Shown in pieces: positions 6,183-10,564 of a DNA stretch of 10,564 nt. Each line of letters begins with the position of its first letter. Positions within the stretch are counted from its first letter, which is position 1. The notes under the pieces were generated by a model that was not told where the DNA came from, did no database searches, and saw only the letters and a program-made list of their open reading frames with translations. A program made the translations under genes and the position numbers. The stretch is from Tannerellaceae bacterium (lineage in GTDB: Bacteria > Bacteroidota > Bacteroidia > Bacteroidales > Tannerellaceae): positions 1-10,564 of the forward strand of contig JAITAD010000060.1 in the NCBI GenBank assembly GCA_031284275.1. The letters run 5' to 3'.

Positions 6183-6194
6183 ATAAGATTTTGT
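6178..6194. repeat. AT-rich inverted repeat at the end of the lipoprotein gene
   Basis: ACAAAA (6178-6183) and TTTTGT (6189-6194) pair perfectly around a 5-base loop, right after the stop of the DUF4374 gene (6195-6197). The stem is weak and lacks a following T-run on the minus strand, so termination is doubtful. It covers the -33 element of the NMO-family promoter and could be an operator for that gene. Confidence 0.4.
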
Positions 6195-7445
6195 TTAGAA
6201 AGATAATCGTCCCAAGGAGGTGATACAGCCGGAAATGACCTCTAAACCTTTGGTGGCCTGTGCGGTTGAAATATCAATGGTATAAACATGAGGGTACTCG
6301 TCGGTAACGGTAATGCCGAAAGAGATACTTGATCCGTCTTCTGCAATATAAGGGAGGCGCGAAACGTGTACCAAATGTTCCGGCTCCGGCATTCCGGTGA
6401 CCCACGTAAAAGATTCCGTCACCACGTCAACGATGGCGAACTTGAGGTCTTTGCCATCCCCGTATTGAGGGGTCTGCTGCCTATCGGCGTGGAGGGTCAA
6501 CAAGAACTTCGTTCCACCGAGATAAAAAGCCTTATGCACGTGGTAACCACCCGATGTCTCCTGAATATTGAAGAAGTAATCTTTGTCGAACTCACTTGTC
6601 CCTTTCTTGATACGCAGTACGGCAGAAGGTTTGGTAGAGGGTACAATCCCCTCTGCCGCATGTCCTATCGGAGCGCAGGAGAAAGTGTAGACATCGCCAT
6701 TCTCGACTTGGGTTACTCCACTAAGGGCGAAATAATGACCGATGTAAGAGGTTCGGCCGTCCCGAATCACCTTTTCCAAAGTCATATCGGGGTAGGAAAA
6801 CACAGCTATCCAAACGCTATCTGTCAAATCGGTACGAAAGTAGTTGTCTTTGATACACATGTAGGGAGCATATACCTTGTCTCCTACCTGAAATGCTCCC
6901 GTGAAATGTGCCAGCTCGCCGTTTCCCGCCAGGGCTGCTATATCTACATACCGGGTGTCGACGATGCGTGGATTAACGGCATCTACCCGATAAATACCGG
7001 CATTGACGTCAGTAAAGGAACGGGGACATTTGATCAAAATCAAATCCTCTCCGCAGGCGCCGAAAACCTGTACGGTCTCCGTTTGCAGATTGGAGAGGTA
7101 AGCCAGCATCCCATTCTCTCCCAAGCCGTAGGTCGTTACCGCACCGGGATTCCCTTGCCCATAGAGGAAACTGAAGACCTTGTTTTTGTGAAATGCATAG
7201 TATCGGTAGCCATCCTGTTCCCATCCTGCTCCTACCGTTGTAATGCTTCCCTCGCTCAAACTACCGGTTTGCAACAAATAATCTGCCCCTTCGGCAAAAG
7301 TTCCTTCGGGAGTCGCCACCACTACATATTGGAAATTGCCTTCCACCGTCGGTTCGGGAACATCGTTCTCCTTGTCACACGACGCAAACAACAATACACT
7401 CCCCATAGAGAGCGCCCAACCTTGAATACCTGCAAATTTTGACAT
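6195..7445 (-). CDS. DUF4374 surface lipoprotein, XusB-like siderophore-binding protein
   Basis: This 416-residue protein has a lipoprotein signal: hydrophobic ALSMGSVLLFAS, then Cys23 (Phe at -3 is slightly off the usual lipobox). The acidic stretch DKEND directly after the Cys resembles the Bacteroidetes signal for display on the cell surface. The body (about 35-416) is repetitive beta-strand sequence typical of DUF4374, which is predicted or known to fold as a beta-propeller. The closest characterised relative I recall is XusB of Bacteroides thetaiotaomicron, which binds ferric enterobactin at the surface and passes it to the TonB receptor XusA. The gene starts 30 bases after the TonB receptor in the same direction, with an A-rich stretch before the ATG, so the two form an operon. 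The ligand is inferred, not seen. No XusC-type PepSY gene follows. Confidence 0.8.
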   Translation of the reverse strand: MSKFAGIQGWALSMGSVLLFASCDKENDVPEPTVEGNFQYVVVATPEGTFAEGADYLLQTGSLSEGSITTVGAGWEQDGYRYYAFHKNKVFSFLYGQGNPGAVTTYGLGENGMLAYLSNLQTETVQVFGACGEDLILIKCPRSFTDVNAGIYRVDAVNPRIVDTRYVDIAALAGNGELAHFTGAFQVGDKVYAPYMCIKDNYFRTDLTDSVWIAVFSYPDMTLEKVIRDGRTSYIGHYFALSGVTQVENGDVYTFSCAPIGHAAEGIVPSTKPSAVLRIKKGTSEFDKDYFFNIQETSGGYHVHKAFYLGGTKFLLTLHADRQQTPQYGDGKDLKFAIVDVVTESFTWVTGMPEPEHLVHVSRLPYIAEDGSSISFGITVTDEYPHVYTIDISTAQATKGLEVISGCITSLGRLSF

Positions 7446-7475
7446 ACCTTTTTTCTTTATGAAATGAATAATAAG

Positions 7476-9890
7476 TTACTTCTTGCTGATGAAATATCTG
7501 AACTTGACAGAAAAACTGCGTCCCGGCTTCTGGAGGCTGAAATTGTCGTAAAGATTGGCGTCGGTGATGTTTCGACACTCTGCCGAGAGGTTATAACGGC
7601 CATCCCCGAGGGCATAAGTAATGTTGATGTCCTGCGAAAGCTGGGTAGGAATCGTGTATTTGCTACCGCTTGCCCCTTGACTGGGCCAACGTAAATAGTA
7701 TTCATGGACGAAGAGTAAATTATATCCGATACTCAAATTGTTTTGCCGTCCACCAACGCCGGGGAAGAACAGGCAGATATCGCCGTTACCAAAGAGGTAC
7801 GGCATGTTCGGGATACGGTCTCGATAGACTGAACTTTCGCGTGTCGCTCCCTCTTCATAGCGCGTGTTGTTACGCAGGTTCTGGTAGGTCAGGTTTATCC
7901 CCGCAGTCAAGAGGCGGCGATAAGAATAACGTACCTCTCCGTTGTATCCAATGTTAATTACGTCTCGCTGATTGGTCATTATCTGATGCGTGCCATTGGT
8001 GTTTTGTTGCGGACGGATGTAATCTACGGCGTTACGGATGATGAGGTTGGCATCGAATATCAACGCATGTGTCCGGTTGACAGTGATATTGTAATTCGCT
8101 CCCAGATTCACGTTATCGCTGCTCTCGGGACGCAATTCGCTGTTGCCCAACAACGTGTTGGCGTCCCCGAAAAGTTCTTCGTTCTCAGGAAGACGGTAAC
8201 TCTTCTCATAGGAACATTTCAGTTGTAAGTCTTCCATCGGGAAACAGGCGCCGGCTATGCCATACCCAAGCCGGTCGAAACGGTTCTTCAACTCCGGATA
8301 GATCGTTCCTGTGGAGGTGTAGTATATCGTTGTGAAAGATGAGGTCGATTGCATGAAATATTTGACAAAAGCCGAAATATTCCAACGCTCATTCCAGTCG
8401 AACTTGTAGCCCAGTCCCGCCACGTTCTTGACCGTCTTACGTGGAAGTTTCGCTTCCTCGTTGTCCGGATCCAGAGCATCATTCCCTTTACGGTCGAAGG
8501 CGTTGAAAACGTCGTTCAGCATAACCGAATGGCGTTCATCTATCTTGTAGGCTACGTTGGCCGTCATCAAACCGTTGTGGTTGTTGTACCTGTATAAGGT
8601 AGGCTCCAACTCGCCTCCGGGAGCCGGTTTCTCTTTGAAATCTCCCAACCAATTGTAATGTCGGGCGACGGTATCTACCGTCTGTTCAAAACCCAGATTA
8701 TAGTTCCCGGTGACATTCACGTCAAGACCCTTCGTAAAAAGCCCTTTCTTTACGTAACGGATGGAGGGCATGACAATATTTCCTCTCCGGAACCGAGCGC
8801 CGAAAACTCTTTCCATACGTGCTGCCGTCTGGATGTCCGCCCGATTCTGCCCCAAGGTAGCGCCAAAAAGCAGCTTATCGGCATATTTTTTACCTGTCAC
8901 TCCAAAGTTGACAATAAGCGTTTCATTGTGATATCTGTCATGAAAACGACGTACGCGGCGATGTTCATACAAGCCGGTGGCAAGGTCTGCTACGTCTACA
9001 TCAACCCAATAATTGTTATCTGAATAGTTTTGAAAAAGGTTCAGTTGTGCAGTGAAGCCATTTGTCGAGGTAAATCCTGCATTGATACAGGACTTATGGG
9101 TGTTGAACGAACCCAAAGAATATGAAACATCCAAGAAACTTTTCTGCCGGATTCCGGTGACGATGTTTACCGCTCCGCCCAAAGCATCAGCCCCGAGAGA
9201 TATCGGAACTACTCCTTTGTACACTTCAATGCGTTCCGCCAGATTGATGGGGATATTGTTGATTTGGAACGAAGAGCCGAAATTTTCCATCGGTACCCCA
9301 TCGATAAAGAACTTCACCTGCCGGCCGGTGAAGCCATTTAGCGAGAAGTTGAACGCTGATCCGGTGCCTCCACTTTCTCGTGTCCGCACACCGGAGACAC
9401 GGTCAAGGGCATGGCTCAGATCCATCGTCGTATTGTGCAGTTGCTTCACCTCCACAGCCACGACATTGTATGCCAACTCATTGATTTTCTTGGCCGCCGA
9501 CTTCCCGGTAATCAATACTTCATTGAGTGTCAATGCATCTTCCTCCATCTCAATTCTGTAGTAGGTCTTCGTTGGAGGGTAAGAGATGGTGATTTCCCGT
9601 GTCTTGTAACCTACCAGAGAAACCGTCAGCTTCAGAGAACTTTTTCTTGTCGGGAAAGGTAACTCGAATCTTCCCGCCTCGTCAGTCATCGTCCCCAACG
9701 TCGTCCCCGCCCAATACACAGAAGCCATATCCAACGCTACCCCGCCGGATGTGACAAGACCCTTCAAACCATCCTCCTGCGGATTGATACTGCCCCGGAC
9801 GTATAGTGGGAAAAAGGTCTGAAGAAACAGCAGAACAGCCAAATAATATGCCGATTTCAATCTGCGATTTTTAATCTGTGAACATCTCAT
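7476..9890 (-). CDS. TonB-dependent outer-membrane receptor, XusA-like
   Basis: From the ATG at 9890 the receptor has 804 residues. The parts are: signal peptide (about 1-33, core YYLAVLLFLQTFFPLY); carboxypeptidase-like regulatory domain (about 41-115, with GRFELPFP and SLVGYKTREI); a TonB-box-like segment LNEVLITGKS (122-131); plug domain (about 135-247) with LSHALDRVSGV, FFIDGVPMENFG and ERIEVYKGVVPISLGADALGGAVNIVT split over 219-245; and a 22-strand beta barrel to the end, closing with FSVKFRYF. A longer frame opens at 9947, but that ATG lies in the -33 region of the promoter, so residue 20 of it is taken as the start. Such receptors import iron-chelates or other large ligands using TonB energy. 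The DUF4374 partner and divergent feoAB point to ferric siderophore, though heme is possible. Confidence 0.9.
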   Translation of the reverse strand: MRCSQIKNRRLKSAYYLAVLLFLQTFFPLYVRGSINPQEDGLKGLVTSGGVALDMASVYWAGTTLGTMTDEAGRFELPFPTRKSSLKLTVSLVGYKTREITISYPPTKTYYRIEMEEDALTLNEVLITGKSAAKKINELAYNVVAVEVKQLHNTTMDLSHALDRVSGVRTRESGGTGSAFNFSLNGFTGRQVKFFIDGVPMENFGSSFQINNIPINLAERIEVYKGVVPISLGADALGGAVNIVTGIRQKSFLDVSYSLGSFNTHKSCINAGFTSTNGFTAQLNLFQNYSDNNYWVDVDVADLATGLYEHRRVRRFHDRYHNETLIVNFGVTGKKYADKLLFGATLGQNRADIQTAARMERVFGARFRRGNIVMPSIRYVKKGLFTKGLDVNVTGNYNLGFEQTVDTVARHYNWLGDFKEKPAPGGELEPTLYRYNNHNGLMTANVAYKIDERHSVMLNDVFNAFDRKGNDALDPDNEEAKLPRKTVKNVAGLGYKFDWNERWNISAFVKYFMQSTSSFTTIYYTSTGTIYPELKNRFDRLGYGIAGACFPMEDLQLKCSYEKSYRLPENEELFGDANTLLGNSELRPESSDNVNLGANYNITVNRTHALIFDANLIIRNAVDYIRPQQNTNGTHQIMTNQRDVINIGYNGEVRYSYRRLLTAGINLTYQNLRNNTRYEEGATRESSVYRDRIPNMPYLFGNGDICLFFPGVGGRQNNLSIGYNLLFVHEYYLRWPSQGASGSKYTIPTQLSQDINITYALGDGRYNLSAECRNITDANLYDNFSLQKPGRSFSVKFRYFISKK

Positions 9891-9915
9891 TGTTTCGTCT
9901 ACATGGGAAACACTA

Positions 9916-9947
9916 CAAAGGTAACCTGCCGGAATTGTATCAAACAA
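9916..9947 (-). promoter_or_regulatory. Promoter of the receptor/lipoprotein operon
   Basis: On the minus strand the -7 box TACCTTTG (9923-9916) follows TTG (9947-9945) after 21 bases; TTTG at 9944-9941 is an alternative with 17. Transcription would start near 9910, giving a leader of about 20 bases before the ATG at 9890. The repeat site at 9947-9964 abuts the -33 element. Confidence 0.6.
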
Positions 9948-9964
9948 TCGCTATTAGTAGGTAT
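9947..9964 (+). promoter_or_regulatory. Candidate operator site 1 (AGTAGGTAT repeat)
   Basis: This carries an exact AGTAGGTAT (9956-9964) and matches the 18-base consensus of sites 2 and 3 at 14 positions; the left half is degenerate (ATCGC for ATACC). It touches the -33 element of the receptor promoter; read on the minus strand it ends in GAT followed directly by TG of the -33 TTG. Confidence 0.5.
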
Positions 9965-9975
9965 TTTTTTCGCTT

Positions 9976-9984
9976 CTACCTACT
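9976..9984 (-). promoter_or_regulatory. Inverted half-site AGTAGGTAG
   Basis: The minus strand reads AGTAGGTAG, eight of nine bases as in the repeated motif, facing site 1 across an 11-base spacer. The rest of the 18-base consensus is absent, so it would be a half-site only. Confidence 0.3.
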
Positions 9985-9999
9985 CTTTTTCCCTTATTC

Positions 10000-10017
10000 A
10001 TACCTAAAAGTAGGTAT
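10000..10017 (+). promoter_or_regulatory. Candidate operator site 2 (palindrome)
   Basis: ATACCTAAAAGTAGGTAT is a near-palindrome with arms ATACCTA and TAGGTAT around AAAG. It lies in neither core promoter, midway between sites 1 and 3 (53 and 55 bases), so all three would fall on about the same face of the helix. Confidence 0.55.
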
Positions 10018-10054
10018 ATGTGGGGATGGAGAAAGAGCGGGTAGGAGGTGATAA

Positions 10055-10072
10055 ATACCGAGAAGTAGGTAT
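10055..10072 (+). promoter_or_regulatory. Candidate operator site 3, overlapping the feoAB -33 element
   Basis: ATACCGAGAAGTAGGTAT is identical to site 2 at 16 of 18 positions and has the same ATACC-N8-GGTAT symmetry (AATACC and GGTATT if extended by a base each side). Its last T is the first base of the feoAB -33 TTG, so a bound protein would block RNA polymerase. Confidence 0.55.
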
Positions 10073-10102
10073 TGAACGGGCGGAAAGGGGAACGTACTTT
10101 TG
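10072..10102 (+). promoter_or_regulatory. Promoter of feoAB
   Basis: TTG (10072-10074), 20 bases, then TACTTTTG (10095-10102) fits the Bacteroidetes consensus. The -7 box ends 19 bases before the feoAB ATG. Transcription would start near 10108. Confidence 0.65.
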
Positions 10103-10121
10103 CGGGCAAAAAGAAAGTGGT

Positions 10122-10564
10122 ATGAAGCTGGCGGCGTTGGCGACGGGCGAAAAGGGGGTGGTGGTGAAGGTGGCAGGCCGGGGGGCGTTCCGCAAACGGA
10201 TTGTGGAAATGGGGTTTGTGCGGGGAAAAGAGGTGGAGGTCGTTCGCAATGCGCCGCTCAAAGATCCGATTCATTACCGTATTATGGGTTATGATGTGTC
10301 GTTGCGGCGTAGCGAGGCGGCACTCATCGAAGTGGTGCAGGTGTCGCAGGGGGGAATACGGCCGGAGGGGGCGACGGACAGCACTGTCGTAGAAACGGAG
10401 GATTGGGGTGCGGTAGCTCTCCGTGAGGGGCGTACCATCAATGTAGCGTTAGTGGGTAACCCGAATTGTGGGAAGACGTCGCTGTTCAATTGGGCATCAG
10501 GGTTACATGAACACACGGGAAATTACAGCGGGGTGACGGTAGACGCCAAGGAGGGAGTAGTACA
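10122..10564 (+). CDS. feoB: FeoA-FeoB fusion, ferrous iron transporter (5' part, cut by window edge)
   Basis: The first 147 codons are present with no stop. Residues 1-72 are a FeoA domain, an SH3-like fold (MKLAALATGEKG, MGFVRGKEV, GYDVSLRRSEAALIEV). A linker of about 30 residues leads to the GTPase domain of FeoB, with the G1 loop GNPNCGKTS at 112-120 and the G2 region NYSGVTVD at 134-141 (Thr139). The remaining G domain and the FeoB membrane channel lie beyond the window. FeoB brings Fe2+ across the inner membrane using GTP. FeoA is normally a separate small protein that assists it; the fusion is typical of Bacteroidales. The gene is divergent from the siderophore receptor operon, with three repeated operator-like sites in the shared upstream region. 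Confidence 0.95.
   Translation, partial: MKLAALATGEKGVVVKVAGRGAFRKRIVEMGFVRGKEVEVVRNAPLKDPIHYRIMGYDVSLRRSEAALIEVVQVSQGGIRPEGATDSTVVETEDWGAVALREGRTINVALVGNPNCGKTSLFNWASGLHEHTGNYSGVTVDAKEGVV

Noticed and set aside
6208..6226. On the minus strand the end of the DUF4374 gene resembles the 3' end of 16S rRNA (GGCTGTATCACCTCCTT); on the plus strand it gives a strong Shine-Dalgarno-like AAGGAGGTGAT.
   Set aside because: The bases encode the family's normal C-terminus (SGCITSLGRL) in frame, and Bacteroidales 16S ends in GGCTGGAACACCTCCTT, with two differences. The plus-strand ATG that follows at 6235 gives only 16 codons.
6366..7442. A 358-codon open frame antisense to the DUF4374 gene.
   Set aside because: The minus-strand frame has a lipoprotein signal and family character; the antisense frame has none.
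9891..9915. Cobalamin or other riboswitch ahead of the TonB receptor.
   Set aside because: The predicted leader is only about 20 bases, too short for any known riboswitch.
9891..9947. Longer start of the TonB receptor at 9947.
   Set aside because: The ATG lies in the -33 region of the promoter, and the signal peptide is normal from the ATG at 9890.

Overview
The window looks like chromosomal DNA from a member of the order Bacteroidales (phylum Bacteroidota). Five observations support this. The promoters are of the Bacteroidetes type (TTTG/TTG about 20 bases upstream of TAnnTTTG). The order rpmB-rpmG-DUF4295 is present. FeoA and FeoB are fused. A TonB-dependent receptor with a carboxypeptidase-like N-terminal domain is paired with a DUF4374 lipoprotein. 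A large secreted protease ends in a type IX secretion (T9SS) sorting domain. The last point favours a T9SS-bearing lineage (Porphyromonas, Tannerella, Odoribacter or Barnesiella-like) over a typical gut Bacteroides. I cannot name the species. There is no sign of phage, transposon or CRISPR; nearly everything is tightly packed coding sequence.

Layout, left to right. (1) Positions 1-19 hold the first codons of a minus-strand gene that leaves the window, with a promoter at about 64-71. (2) Positions 112-2343 (-) encode a secreted serine protease exported by T9SS. (3) Positions 2452-3209 (+) hold engB, a ribosome-assembly GTPase, followed by an overlapping 55-codon gene for a Cys-rich membrane protein of the FeoB-associated type. 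(4) Positions 3172-3991 (-) form a translation operon transcribed leftward from a strong promoter at 4049-4079: tRNA-Leu(CAG), tRNA-Leu(GAG), rpmB, rpmG and a DUF4295 gene. (5) Positions 4129-5076 (+) encode ribF, which makes FMN and FAD. It converges with a flavin-dependent oxidoreductase of the nitronate monooxygenase family (5063-6127, -). (6) Positions 6195-10564 form an iron-acquisition region. A TonB-dependent receptor and a DUF4374 lipoprotein (- strand, resembling XusA/XusB of the xenosiderophore uptake system) are divergent from a FeoA-FeoB fusion (+ strand, cut by the window end).

The most interesting structure is the intergenic region between the receptor and feoAB. The 9-mer AGTAGGTAT occurs exactly three times, at 53- and 55-base steps. 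Two copies lie in 18-base near-palindromes of the form ATACC-N8-GGTAT, 16 of 18 bases identical to each other. The two outer sites directly touch the -33 elements of the two divergent promoters. This looks like a shared operator set for a metal-responsive regulator that co-controls siderophore uptake across the outer membrane and ferrous iron uptake across the inner membrane. The Feo-type Cys-rich protein sits about 7 kb away behind engB. The inner-membrane PepSY partner (XusC) usually expected with XusAB is absent here.
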